This document shows, in pieces, positions 54,421-64,000 of a stretch of 64,000 nucleotides of DNA. Each line of letters starts with the position of its first letter. Positions within the stretch are counted from its first letter, which is position 1. Below the pieces are notes generated by a model that did not search any database, was not told the origin of the DNA, and saw nothing but the letters and a program-made list of their open reading frames with translations. The position numbers and the translations under genes were made by a program. Origin of the DNA: Rattus norvegicus (Eukaryota > Chordata > Mammalia > Rodentia > Muridae); NCBI RefSeq assembly GCF_036323735.1, contig NC_086033.1, positions 2,196,326 to 2,260,325 on the forward strand, given 5' to 3'.

Positions 54421-55518
54421 CATCATACTCCATTCTTATAATTTCCACCAAATGATGTTACTCACCTTGTAATCTTTTCACTCCAGGGCCTCAGGGAAAT
54501 AGAAGGCTCGTGGACGCTGCCCTGGCCACTCTTACTTCAAAGTCTGTCTCCATAGTATTTAAAATAGGAAATCAACCAATATTTCACAACGGGGATTTTT
54601 AAAAATAAAATAAGAGGCACTGGAAAGCAAAACCCTACCATGCCGGAGCATAGTATGAAGTTAGAATGTAAAATTCATACTTATATGCACACACAGATAA
54701 TATATAGCTACATTTGGCATATATCATCTTGTGATCAGTAGCCCAGGAAAGAAAAGACAACCACGCTGTGCAACAAGTGGTTGTGGTCAAAAAGTTTCAG
54801 GCAGTGTAGGACGTGAACATCAAAAGAAATGGATATAGCTGTGGAAATTATAAAAGGCTTTGGAATAAACACAGCTGGGTGAGACGGGCCCTAGAAGGGA
54901 AGATTAGTCCAGCAAGTTGGGTCAAGAATGAGATAAACACAAGAAAACACAAATACATTTAGACCAGGATTGGGAGACCAGCTGGGCAAGTTTATAGTAA
55001 CGCATATTACAGGGAGGAAAAGTGTGCTGGGGTCACATGGCAATGGGCCAATTTTCCCTTTTATAAAGGCTTCAAAATGCAATTACATTAATCCCATCAA
55101 GTACTATCCATGCCAGAGTGAACCCTAACCAGTTGAGTATTTTCACCTTCAGCTCAAGATCAAGGGCCCAGACCATAGGAGCTACAGACTCTAGTCATCT
55201 GTAAAGTTTCAGGTTGTGGTCATGACAGTCCAAGCCCCATGCCTGCGCAAACCTCTGCACCAAGGATCCTCAAACCCCACACAGCCCCTTCAGAAGGCTC
55301 CTCCTCCTGACTGCCTCTACTTTTAGGGAGCAATAAATAAACACCCAGACATTTGTAACTGGATGCCACCCATGGCCTAAAATGTTCTTCCTTTCTCAAC
55401 CAAATGAAAGAAGGAAGAATCTATGTGGATAGTTCCCAGGCCCAGTCTTTGCACAGTCTGGAGAATTGTCAGTGCTCTGAAAAAATTGCAGATATCACCG
55501 AAATCTCAGCTACAAACA
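54421..55518. other. Unassigned sequence, no gene seen
   Basis: No repeat or coding structure recognised. Confidence 0.4.
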
Positions 55519-55645
55519 GGTGTGGTGTGAGCGTCTGTAACACCACTACCCAGGAGGCTGAGGCTGGAAACTGCTGTGAATTTGAAGCCAACTGGGGCTA
55601 CTCAATGAGTTCAAAGCTAGTCCTGAGATACAGACATAGTGCTGG
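55519..55645 (+). mobile_element. B1 SINE, plus strand
   Basis: ggtgtggtgtgagcgtctgt, aacaccactacccaggaggc and gaatttgaagccaactgggg are a diverged B1 left part. Confidence 0.7.
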
Positions 55646-55654
55646 CAGCCCGGT

Positions 55655-55760
55655 CCTTGCTATGTATCACAGGCTGGCTTCGGAATCCCAATAGTCTCCT
55701 GCCTCAGCCTCCTGAGTGTCAGAATTGCAGGCATGAACCACCATACCACCATGCCCAGTG
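55655..55760 (-). mobile_element. B1 SINE, minus strand
   Basis: ttgctatgtatcacaggctg, ctgcctcagcctcctgagtg and attgcaggcatgaaccacca are the reverse complement of a B1. Confidence 0.75.
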
Positions 55761-55953
55761 TCCAGTTTATTTCTCTTCTATGCTTGAACTCTCATGTCCT
55801 CCATTTTAACATTCATTATCTGTAGACCATAGAGCTACAGTTCAGTAAAAGAAACCATCTCCACAAGCAGTTCCTTAAAGGCTATCCTCACTAACTTACC
55901 GTTTTTCTCCCCCACATGACCCTGGCAGAGGAACACAAAAGAAAGGAAGGCCC

Positions 55954-56056
55954 GGGGTTGGGGATTTAGCTCAGTGGTAGAGCGCTTGCCTAGGAAGCGC
56001 AAGGCCCTGGGTTCGGTCCCCAGCTCCGAAAAAAAAGAACCAAAAAAAAAAAAAAA
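55954..56056 (+). mobile_element. ID SINE (BC1-derived) with 17-bp target duplication
   Basis: ggggttggggatttagctca, gtggtagagcgcttgcctag, cctgggttcggtccccagct and a long A tail with GAACC. The flank aaaagaaaggaaggccc is at 55937-55953 and 56057-56073. Near-consensus, recent. Confidence 0.97.
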
Positions 56057-56073
56057 AAAAGAAAGGAAGGCCC

Positions 56074-56689
56074 AACGTGTCAACAGCCCGCGTATGTCAG
56101 GCACTGCATTTGCAGTTGTGTAAATATTCTCTCAAACACTGCTGTCCGCTGCAGAGAACAGTGATTCCAAGACTCAGAGGAGAGGTCATGCAAATGAAAC
56201 AGAGAAAAAACTCAAACTTGGGTATGTCTGTCTACACAATCCACTGTACCCAAAATCAACTCTTTAGATGAATAAGTTGCCAACAAGATACAAGTTGAAG
56301 GCCCCCAGAAAAGATCAATCTCCCAAAACGTCTCTCACCAAGGCTAGCAACATCCCCACTGTAAGTGAGTCACTCGGTCTATTTCCCCTAAGATGCCTCT
56401 ATAACCTTACGAACAATCTTTTGTTTCAATATTAACCCTTCATTAGTCGTGAGTCATTTCCATATAAACTTCTTTGTTGGCCCTACACAGCAAAGTCCTA
56501 ACGCTATTCGAGTTGATTCCACACTGTAAAAGAGAGATGCAGGCCTAGCCAACACACAACTGTAGACTGCTGGTCCTTAAGTGTTCTAATTTCTGATGGT
56601 CATTCTCTCTCTCTGCTCTCCCCTTCTTTCTCCCTACCTCCTCCCTTCCCTCTCCTTCCCTCTCCCCTTTATGTGTTATGTATGATATG

Positions 56690-56690
<1 letters not shown>
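56074..56690. other. Unassigned sequence
   Basis: No gene seen. CT-rich run at 56600-56670. Confidence 0.4.

Positions 56691-56691
<1 letters not shown>

Positions 56692-56741
<50 letters not shown>
56692..56741. repeat. (GT)n microsatellite
   Basis: About 24 GT units, at the 3' tail of a minus-strand B4. Confidence 0.95.
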
Positions 56742-56743
<2 letters not shown>

Positions 56744-56985
56744 TATAGAGGCCAAAGGTCAACACTAATGTCTTTCTTTGTGGTTTTCCAACTTAACTTT
56801 TGAGAAAGGATCTCTCGCTGAAGCCAGAGCTCACTGATTGGCTGGACTGGTTGGCCTGCAAGCTCTGGAAATCTACCTATCTCCATTCTCCCGGTTCAGT
56901 TTTTCCATGAGTGCTTAAAATCCAAATCAGGTCCTTGTGCTTTTGCAGCCAGCACTTCACTGACTGCGCCATCTCCTCCGCCTCC
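56742..56985 (-). mobile_element. B4-type SINE, minus strand
   Basis: atagaggccaaaggtcaaca, tttgagaaaggatctctcgc, agctcactgattggctggac and cagcacttcactgactgcgc follow the reverse B4A order. Confidence 0.8.
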
Positions 56986-57870
56986 CAACTCTGTGTTTTC
57001 AGAGCTTATTTTATTTGCAAGTTATCAACTGGGATGAAGGCTGCCAGTTGGCCAAAACTCTAACTCTAAGCTCAAACTCTGCCTTTAGGAAGGAAGGGCA
57101 AACAGGAGGACACTGAGGAGAAAAACAGGAGCTCGGTAAAGTCCTTGTCAAGTGCAAGGTGCCAACCAGTGTCCTGAGCCTCCTGAGGAATATGAAGCCA
57201 GAGGCTAACACTACCCTTCACACAGCCTGTCATGTGCTGGAGCTAGCTGGACATAGCTGTCCAGATGTTATTACTAGCACAGCCGAAAGACACAGTCTGG
57301 AACAACCCCAGGTTACACCCAGAATACTTATTGCAATTCCCTCTTCCTTTTTTCATTTTCAGACATGTCCAATCTAGACAACAAATTACACGGTCACTTG
57401 TTACTCCCTGCCACAAGTAGACTTGAAGGCAGGTCCTCATCCCAGCATGTACAGCTTCAAGCTAATGCATGCTTCTGGTTGATACAGTCAAGCCCCCCTG
57501 CTTCGTCTAAGTGGAAAGCAACATGACAGCAGATCACACAGAGGCCCCTGGGCAGCAGACCCGGGCACCCATCACACCAGGGCTCTTATTCCTTCTGTAA
57601 TTATTAGGTGTCCAGCACGCATAGCACCAACCCCCGCATGCACTACTGTGTAATTATGGGAAGACTTGAAACAAGATGTCCTCAAGGTGACACAGGCTTT
57701 GTCAAGAGAATACATGTATACACATGCTATTGCACCCAGCTCTCATGGGATCTCTGCCCAGAGACAGTTAACAACAGTTTACACACCAGCACACTCCATA
57801 GTTAGCAAAACCACGTTACTCTACCTTCCCATTTCTTTCCCAACACCCTCATGAGGGAGGAAGGCAAGCA
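56986..57870. other. Unassigned sequence, no gene seen
   Basis: No repeat or coding structure recognised. Confidence 0.4.
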
Positions 57871-57990
57871 TTCCAGCTCCAGGTGACAAGTCAGGAAACT
57901 AAAGTTAGTTCAGAGAGGGGCAGTGGCTGCCAGAGGCTGCACTGCCAGCCAGAGGCAAAGCCAGATCCAGATCCAGGTCTTCTCATGACC
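57871..57990 (-). mobile_element. MIR SINE, minus strand
   Basis: agtcaggaaactaaagttag, ttcagagaggggcagtggct and gatccagatccaggtcttct match the reverse MIR core. Confidence 0.55.
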
Positions 57991-58332
57991 TTCTAGTGGC
58001 TCTGTCTACCACCAGGCACCAGGCACTCAGGCCAGAACAGCAGTAAGCACTTGTCTGGGTCCCGATTTCCCAGAATGCTTTGGCTTTATCCCCACCTTTC
58101 TCATGTGTCCTTAAAAATGTTTTTTAGTCCATTTCAGTTCCTCTTTGCTCAACCTTGATACATTAGGTCTGACTCTGGCCCCATCCACAGCACTAAGGAA
58201 GCTCTGGTTTATAATCAAGGTGGACCTGCTATTTGGAACTCATGTCACCTGATCTCCTCAGCCATTCACAAGGTGAGGACCAGAACAATTTGCCTCACCC
58301 CTTTGTGCCTGTTCCTTTCTCTTTAAAATAAG

Positions 58333-58445
58333 GAGGCTACCCACCATGGTGGCTCATGCCTAAAGCCCCAGAACTCAGGAGGCTGAAACAAGAGGACCAC
58401 CATGAGACTAGCTTAGGATATAGAATGAGACCTTGTCTCAAACAA
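58333..58445 (+). mobile_element. B1 SINE, plus strand (first of two)
   Basis: accatggtggctcatgccta, ctcaggaggctgaaacaaga and tgagaccttgtctcaaacaa. Confidence 0.85.
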
Positions 58446-58467
58446 ACAGAAAACATAAAATAAGAAG

Positions 58468-58590
58468 GTTGCCAGGCATGGTGGTTCATGCCTAGAATTC
58501 CAGTGTGCAGAAAGCTGAAACAGGAGGCATGATGCTCAGCCGAGGTCAGGCGAGGCTGTGAAGTAAAAGCCTGCCTCAAATAATGAATAG
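58468..58590 (+). mobile_element. B1 SINE, plus strand (second of two)
   Basis: gccaggcatggtggttcatg, gaattccagtgtgcagaaag and aaaagcctgcctcaaat, head-to-tail with the B1 just upstream. Confidence 0.8.
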
Positions 58591-58689
58591 ATAAAGTGTG
58601 TGACCTAAAGTAGAGGTCACAACCATGTGGGTCATTGCCAATGTCTGCAGATGGTTTTTGGTGCTTTTGTTGTCTCAATTCAGTTTTGT

Positions 58690-58775
58690 TTTTGTTGTAT
58701 GGGGACTGAACCCAGAGCCTTGCATATGAGCAAGGACTGTGTCATTGGACATACCCCCTACGTTCCACATCTTCA
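58690..58775 (-). mobile_element. ID/B1-like SINE remnant, minus strand
   Basis: tatggggactgaacccagag, ccttgcatatgagcaaggac and a degraded head. Confidence 0.55.
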
Positions 58776-58806
58776 GTTGACTGATTCAGAATTTTTTACT
58801 GTTTTG

Positions 58807-58822
58807 TGAGGTGTGTGTGCCT

Positions 58823-58856
<34 letters not shown>

Positions 58857-58900
58857 CATGTGCGTGCGTGTGCGTGTGTGTGCCTGTACATGTGTATTGT
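58807..58900. repeat. (GT)n-rich microsatellite
   Basis: Imperfect GT run with GCGTGC interruptions. The Cys/Val-rich ORFs over it are artefacts. Confidence 0.9.
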
Positions 58901-59199
58901 ATTGCTATTTTGCTTTGGAACCCACACTTTCCCCACCTCAGTTATTTTACCTGAAATATTTCAAATTCTTTCAAATTCTCTGTACAGGGCTTTTGAATAT
59001 GCAGTCCCTACAACAGATATTCTCTAAGTCCTTCCCAGCCAAACTATCTACATTCAGACTCTGAAGCCAACCTGTTACTTTCAGTGGTGGGCCCTTATCT
59101 GGGTAGCTAGGTCCCACATCAGTGTCCCTATCTGCTGAAGAGGACAGTTGTAGTGCTCTCTTCATAGTTTGTAACAAAACATGAGGTTCCATATTAGAT

Positions 59200-59530
59200 C
59201 CCTTATTGTAATAAAACCCCTGACCAAGACAGCCTAAGAGAGAGTTTATTCTGTCCCGCAGGTTCAGAGAACACAGTCCATCACAGTAGGAGAGGGATGT
59301 TAGTAGGAACAGAAATCAGATGGTCACAGCCTGTGCATACCCAGGAAGCTGCAAGGGAAGAATGTTCACTTAGCTATATTTCCCCTTTTTACACAGCCTG
59401 GGACACCACACCATGGAAAGGTACGGCCCACACGTAGTGTGAATCTTCCCACCTCAGTTAATCTTCATCTAGAAACTCCCTCACAGACATGCCCAGAGAT
59501 TTGTCTCAAAGGCAATTCTAGATTGTGTAA
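59200..59530 (-). mobile_element. LTR-like rodent dispersed repeat (group B), minus strand
   Basis: taataaaacccctgaccaag, agagtttattctgtcccgca, gaacacagtccatcacagta and ctccctcacagacatgccca resemble the reverse of the group B family. Diverged and incomplete. Confidence 0.5.
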
Positions 59531-60046
59531 ACATACACCATCACGAGTCCAAGTAAGCACATAATATAGAGCATAGTTGGCTCCGGAGCAGGTCCTATGC
59601 TCTCACTAGCAACTATGTAGGCTTTGTGTCCCTATCTGAAAATCTGATCACTCTGTGATCCAGCATGATGCAAGTAGAGATTTCCACACCTGGCTTCATG
59701 ATGGGCCACAGTTAAAACAAAGGTGCATTTAAAAATATCGCATATAATGATTTTTAGGCTGTGTGCATGTGATGCACAGGAAACACATTGCTTTGTTTTG
59801 TTTTTTAAAATATAGATCCTACCCCCAAACACAGCTCATCATGCATATACAAATACTCCACAGTCTAAACTACAAAACACGTCTGAGTGGTTCAGACACA
59901 GCCCATTCCACATGGTCTTTATTCATTCACCAGTTGATGAGTACCCTATGTTTTTGTGTGCTACCTAGAATAGAAATCCTACTGTGATCAGAGGGGTCAA
60001 GTCACCTTTCTAGGATCCTGCAGTGCCTACCCACTCTGGACCTTTT
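59531..60046. other. Unassigned sequence
   Basis: No gene or clear repeat. Confidence 0.4.
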
Positions 60047-60481
60047 GTCGTTTGAATAAGAATGGCCCTCCCATAGACCCATACATTTGAACACTTAGTC
60101 ACTAGGAAATGGAACTCTTTAAAAGGATTAGAAGGATTAGAAAGTGTGGCCTTGTTGGAGGAACTGAGGAAATGTGTCACTAGGGGTGAGCTTTGGGGTT
60201 TCAAAAACCTATGCCAAGCCCAGAGTATATCTGACTCCATCTCTGTCTCTGTCTCTCTGTCTCTCTGTCTCTCCCTCCCTCCCTCCCTCCCTTCCTCTGC
60301 CTACAGATCAAGATATAGCTCCCAGCTACTACTCCAAGTCACACCATGCCACCATGCTCCTCACCATGATGACAATGGACTAAAACTCTGAAACTATAAT
60401 CAAGCCCCTAATTAAACAATTCTTACAATAGTTGCTTTGGTCATGGTGCCTCTTCATAGCAATAGCACAGTGACTATGACA
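60047..60481 (+). mobile_element. LTR-like rodent dispersed repeat (group A) with CT expansion
   Basis: gtttgaataagaatggccct, gtgtggccttgttggaggaa, tcactaggggtgagctttgg, atgacaatggactaaaactc and tggtcatggtgcctcttcat follow the group A order. A (TCTG/TCCC)n run at 60240-60296 expands the middle. Confidence 0.65.
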
Positions 60482-60489
60482 GGACCCAT

Positions 60490-60592
60490 ACTCTTTTGTG
60501 TGTTTCAGTCCTAGAGATTGAACCCAGAGTGTCACAGATGCTACTAGCTAGGCAAGAGCTCTACCACAGAGCCACACCTCCCAGCATTCTCA
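60490..60592 (-). mobile_element. ID-like SINE remnant, minus strand
   Basis: gtcctagagattgaacccag, ctagctaggcaagagctcta and ccacagagccacacctccca give the reverse ID layout with substitutions. Confidence 0.65.
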
Positions 60593-60689
60593 TGTAGATC
60601 AAGAATAGACACTATAAGAAACATCATAACAACCCCTACAACGAGGACTTAGGTCCCATACTAGAAACAGTTCATTTGAGGATATTTTG

Positions 60690-60925
60690 GGTATGTGATG
60701 TGTGTGTGTGGTTTGTATACATACATGTGTATGTGATGTGTGTATGTGGTATGTGTGTGTGTGTGGGCATGTGTATGTGTGTGCATATGTGTGTTTGTGA
60801 TGTGTATATACATATGTATGTGTTGTGTATGCATGTGCTGTATGTGTGTTTGAAAGAGACACAGAGAGAGAGAGAGGGAGAGAGAGACAGAGAGAGAGAC
60901 AGAGAGAGAGAGACAGAGAGAAAAT
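60690..60925. repeat. GT-rich then (GA)n compound low-complexity region
   Basis: GTGTGTATGTG-type sequence to about 60855, then AGAGAGACAGAG units to 60922. Confidence 0.9.
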
Positions 60926-61233
60926 GTAGTCATGTGCTTGGCCATCTTGCATGTATAGAAATCAGAGGATAACCTCAAGTACCAGTCCTTGCCTTCTAGG
61001 GTTTTTTTTTCCTGCAGGGAGGGAAAAAGACTTCTCCCAAACCAAGACAACCCCCTTTCCTCCACAACAACTGATAGGCTCAAGATAAGACTTGCCGATA
61101 TAATGGCCTCATTACTCTTGCTGCAAACCATCTGTCAAATTTTGTTTAACAAGTAGGGCAAATTCAAGAGAAATAAATAACAGTTTTCTGCGAGCCCTCA
61201 CAGGTATACTTCAAATGAGCTATGCCCGACATA
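60926..61233. other. Unassigned sequence
   Basis: No gene or repeat recognised. Confidence 0.4.
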
Positions 61234-61234
61234 A

Positions 61235-61287
<53 letters not shown>
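61234..61287. repeat. (CA)n microsatellite
   Basis: About 27 CA units. Confidence 0.97.
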
Positions 61288-61289
<2 letters not shown>

Positions 61290-61379
61290 ACTTTCTCAAT
61301 TTCCTGGCAACACACTCTTGCTTAAATACACAGCCATCAAACTCAGAAAGATGCTTATCATTCCTGCTGCTGCTGAGGG

Positions 61380-61610
61380 CCTGCCTTCCTCCCCCTCCTC
61401 CTTCCTGCTTCCTTCCTTTCTCTCCCTCCTCCTCCCTTGTGTCTTCCCTCTTCTTCCCCTTCCCTCCCTTTCTCCCTCTGCTTCACTTTCCCTCTCCCCT
61501 TCTCTCCCTCCCCCCTCCTCTGCTTCTCTTTTCCTCTTCCTTCTTCTGCTTCTTTCCCCTTCTCCTCTTCTAGCCCCCCTACTCCTCTACTTCTTCCCCT
61601 CCCACTTTAT
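61380..61610. repeat. Polypyrimidine-rich region
   Basis: C/T-rich tract (ctcc, cttcc units) of about 230 bases, less pure than that at 29.8 kb. Ser/Pro/Leu ORFs over it are artefacts. Confidence 0.85.
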
Positions 61611-62423
61611 TGGAGAACTCAGACCCCAAAATTTCTCTTTCCCTGCTCAGCTGCCAGTACCCAAGCACCATCATGACCCGCTCGCCAGCCCTTCTAAAAC
61701 AAACAGCACGTAAATCAGCAACGGAACTAACTCGATTTCAAACCAGCAGGTTCCAGCATTAATAGTGCCTTTGTTGTCGATAAACCTATATTTGATGTCT
61801 CCTATTTTATGTGTATTTTATTTATAAATTACTAATGCTTTTCCTGGAGCAAAATGGTCAAAGTAATACTCTACACAGAGCCACCTTCTGTCAGCTGTGG
61901 CAGGAAAGAGTAATGGCTCAAGTGAAATCAAGGGAAGGGAAGTGGGAGCTATGCATCTCGGGGCCTGTCCCCTCCGTATCATTACAAGTGCCTAGGCTTT
62001 GCAGCCAACACAGCTCGCCAGCCATGCTGTAGTCAGTCAGTGGCAAGTGAAGGCTGTCACTCTGAGGAATGTCACTCTGAGGAGTCACTCTGTTGAGTTA
62101 GTAGTGCTGCTACACTGACCCAAAAAACAGAGATGCAAGGGGTAGGACAGAAGTGGTTTCTTTGACAAGTAAACCTGATGCAAATGGAGATGTGCCTCAG
62201 AACCCAGCAACCCATGAGACGGGAAAATCTCCCAGAAGCACGAGCTCATTTCCCAGGAAATCTGCACTGCAGCCTGCTGGGGGAAGTAGAAGATCTGAGC
62301 AGCTTGTAGGGAGTGAAAGCATCAGGAGGAAGAGTCCAGGATTTGCCATGAAACACCAGGCCTTTTCTCTGTTCACAAACCACAAGTTCCGATCTCTTCC
62401 ATGGGGTGCTCATGGCCTAGTGT
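61611..62423. other. Unassigned sequence, no gene seen
   Basis: No recognised repeat. ORFs are short and overlapping. Confidence 0.4.
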
Positions 62424-62605
62424 GATGGTCCTCAGTGATGCTATGCAGTTCCTCACATTGTGGTGACCTCCAACTAGAAAGCTATTTCATTGCTAATCCA
62501 TAACCATAATTTTCTACTGTCATGAATCATAGTGTAAATATGATATTGGGGTATCTGACACGTGAACCCCTAGGGTGGCATGACCCATAGGTTGAGAACC
62601 TGGTG
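62424..62605. mobile_element. URR1 (hAT-Charlie-type DNA transposon remnant)
   Basis: tgatggtcctcagtgatgct, gcagttcctcacattgtggt, actgtcatgaatcatagtgt and cataggttgagaacctggtg match the rodent URR1 MITE, with diverged terminal inverted repeats at both ends. Confidence 0.75.
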
Positions 62606-62617
62606 AGTTGTGTTAGG

Positions 62618-62698
62618 GGGTTTATTTTGCTATCATGGTTTGGGACTCACACTCAGGCATGGTAAGCTCGACCTCTACCACTGAGCTGCACCGCCCAG
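62618..62698 (-). mobile_element. ID/B1-like SINE remnant, minus strand
   Basis: ggtttgggactcacactcag then ctaccactgagctgcaccgc is a degraded tRNA-like head in reverse. Confidence 0.45.
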
Positions 62699-63297
62699 AC
62701 TATCTAGTGCTTTAAGAAGGCAGAATACTTGGCATTAAGGGTCTCAGAAAGGACATTCATCCTAGTCCTGTGAGTTACCGAACATGAATGAAATGTGCTT
62801 TTCAGGTTCCTGAGTCAAATAATGTGAAGAACATTTTCCTCTACAAACACTAGGGACAGTAGGAACTTATGTGGATGGACAGTAGCTGTGCTTCTAGGAG
62901 CAGAGAATGGGTTCCATACATGACTAGACACAAGAGCTCCCACTACCCAAGGACACAGGTTCTGCTTGTGACAGGAAAGAGCTTCCAAGGGACTGCATTT
63001 CCCTTTCTTCACATTAGCCCTGACGAGAAAGTCTAGCAAGCTCAGGTCAGTTCTTAAGATGTGAGGTTTCTGTGGGAATCCTGGCTTCCTTGTGGCTCTT
63101 GAATCTTATTTTTGACCAGCCAGAAGTCACCTGAGTAGGTGTGGGTATGGGCATGGGAATTTAGGGCAGACCGTACTATGTCATAGTGCCAACCACCCTG
63201 TTCCTCTCCAGGCACAAAGCTGAGGCACAGGCAGGTGCAAACTCTAAGCAGTAATTGGCCCAGGACAATATGTCTGGCTACTTCAGGAGAAGAGGAA
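62699..63297. other. Unassigned sequence
   Basis: No gene or repeat recognised. Confidence 0.4.
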
Positions 63298-63427
63298 CCC
63301 AGGTTGATAAGATGGCTCAAAAGATAAAGGAACTTATCACCAAGTCTGATGGCCAGAGTTTGATCCCCAGAACCCACGAGAGAATTAATTCCTACAAGTT
63401 CTCTTCCACTTCCACATAAATGCCCTG

Positions 63428-63486
<59 letters not shown>

Positions 63487-63550
63487 CACACACAAATAAA
63501 CAAACAAATAAATAAATGTAATTTTAAGTAGTATTTTAAATTAAAAAAAA
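63298..63550 (+). mobile_element. B3-type SINE with long (CA)n tail
   Basis: aggttgataagatggctcaa, ggccagagtttgatccccag, aattcctacaagttctcttc, then (CA)n at 63431-63494 and AAATAAAC units. Confidence 0.8.
63431..63494. repeat. (CA)n microsatellite
   Basis: About 31 CA units with one CG step. Confidence 0.97.
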
Positions 63551-63966
63551 AAGAGGACTCCCCTCCAGCTCCAGGGACTTGTTCAGCTTCCCTGAGACGC
63601 TCATCTCTGCCTACTGACCTCCTCTGCCTCTTCCCAGGATCCCTGACTCTCCCTTCCTTAGGTCCTCGGAAGCTATCACATACCATGATCAATTCAGTTA
63701 GCCAAGAAATCAAAGCCAGGTTCAGAATTTAGAAGGATTAGTCTATGGGTCTTGAGAATTGAAATGTAAAGCTTGTAAGTATCATCTAATTAAATCCCTG
63801 TTGCCTTTCAAACCCGACCCAATCCTGGCTTCCACCTCCCAGAAGCTCTATCATGCCCTTTATGTATTTGGGTAACTTATCTTCTCCCTGCTTGCTTGAT
63901 GTTCATTTTTCAATCTTAATATTTGAAAGTTTTACCTTTCCAACTACTTCTAATCTACTTTCATTC
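63551..63966. other. Unassigned sequence
   Basis: No gene or repeat recognised. Confidence 0.4.
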
Positions 63967-64000
63967 CGTGTGTGTGCGCGTGTGTGTGTGTGTGTGTGTG
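63967..64000. repeat. (GT)n microsatellite at window edge
   Basis: GT run with one GCGC step, truncated by the end of the window. Confidence 0.9.

Noticed and set aside
55954..56056. tRNA-Ala gene (also at 7395, 26368, 38850)
   Set aside because: The tRNA-like sequence is the ID SINE head followed by the ID unique region and A tail with target duplications, not a tRNA gene.
60661..61131. 156-codon minus-strand ORF
   Set aside because: It is mostly translation of GT/GA simple repeats (Ser/Leu and Thr/His runs).
63054..63713. 219-codon minus-strand ORF with a long Cys-Val run
   Set aside because: It reads through a (CA)n microsatellite and a B3 SINE.

Overview
The window reads as non-coding rodent nuclear DNA, most likely Rattus norvegicus. 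Evidence: several near-identical ID SINEs (the BC1-derived, tRNA-Ala-like family that amplified in rat), B1, B3/B2 and B4 SINEs, rat-type young L1 with a G-rich 3'UTR, an older Lx-type L1 tail, URR1 DNA-transposon remnants and very many CA/GT, GA and CT microsatellites. I found no host protein-coding exon, no RNA gene and no prokaryotic-type system. The only substantial open reading frame is LINE-1 ORF2. The window is intergenic or lies in a large intron; the sequence alone does not say which.

Layout. 1-14 kb: heavily layered repeats. Decayed L1 pieces lie at 1-550, 2200-3370 and about 8870-12880; the last looks like one ancient copy split by SINEs and other insertions. A 5'-truncated young L1 lies at 3448-5422. 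SINEs, LTR-like repeats and an ID element fill the rest. 14-31 kb: mostly unassigned sequence with an Lx L1 tail (19.2-19.9 kb), a short young L1 (26779-27280) with a clear target-site duplication, an ID element, a pure (CTG)20, and a 390-bp polypyrimidine block with a roughly 72-bp higher-order repeat.

31.4-41 kb: the most structured part. Two 560-580 bp direct repeats that begin TG and end CA bracket a 2.9-kb interior without ORFs, resembling a defective LTR element. The left repeat was later split by a 5.4-kb L1 on the minus strand. That L1 is flanked by a 16-bp duplication, has an uninterrupted 1275-codon ORF2, and has an ORF1 that is 5'-truncated and frameshifted at an A8 run. The LTR-like interior carries a tandem duplication and a long inverted repeat; one arm of the inverted repeat later received an ID element.

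41-49.2 kb: after a microsatellite- and B4-rich stretch to about 42.8 kb, some 6.4 kb is nearly free of recognisable repeats and contains AT-rich blocks dense in TAAT-type motifs plus a small CpG-dense patch. These are candidate conserved regulatory elements, by inference only. A 51-bp inverted repeat with arms 675 bp apart closes this stretch.

49.2-64 kb: B1/B3/B4 SINEs (a facing B1 pair, a tandem B1 pair, a B3 split by an LTR-like insertion), a five-copy 67-bp minisatellite at 50721-51055, a young ID element with a 17-bp duplication, MIR and URR1 remnants, and several dinucleotide arrays.

Nothing here supports a new multi-gene system. The items most worth a second look are the nested L1/LTR-like locus with its inverted repeat, the repeat-poor putative regulatory block, the 67-bp minisatellite, the 51-bp inverted repeat and a 35-bp sequence copied into an L1.
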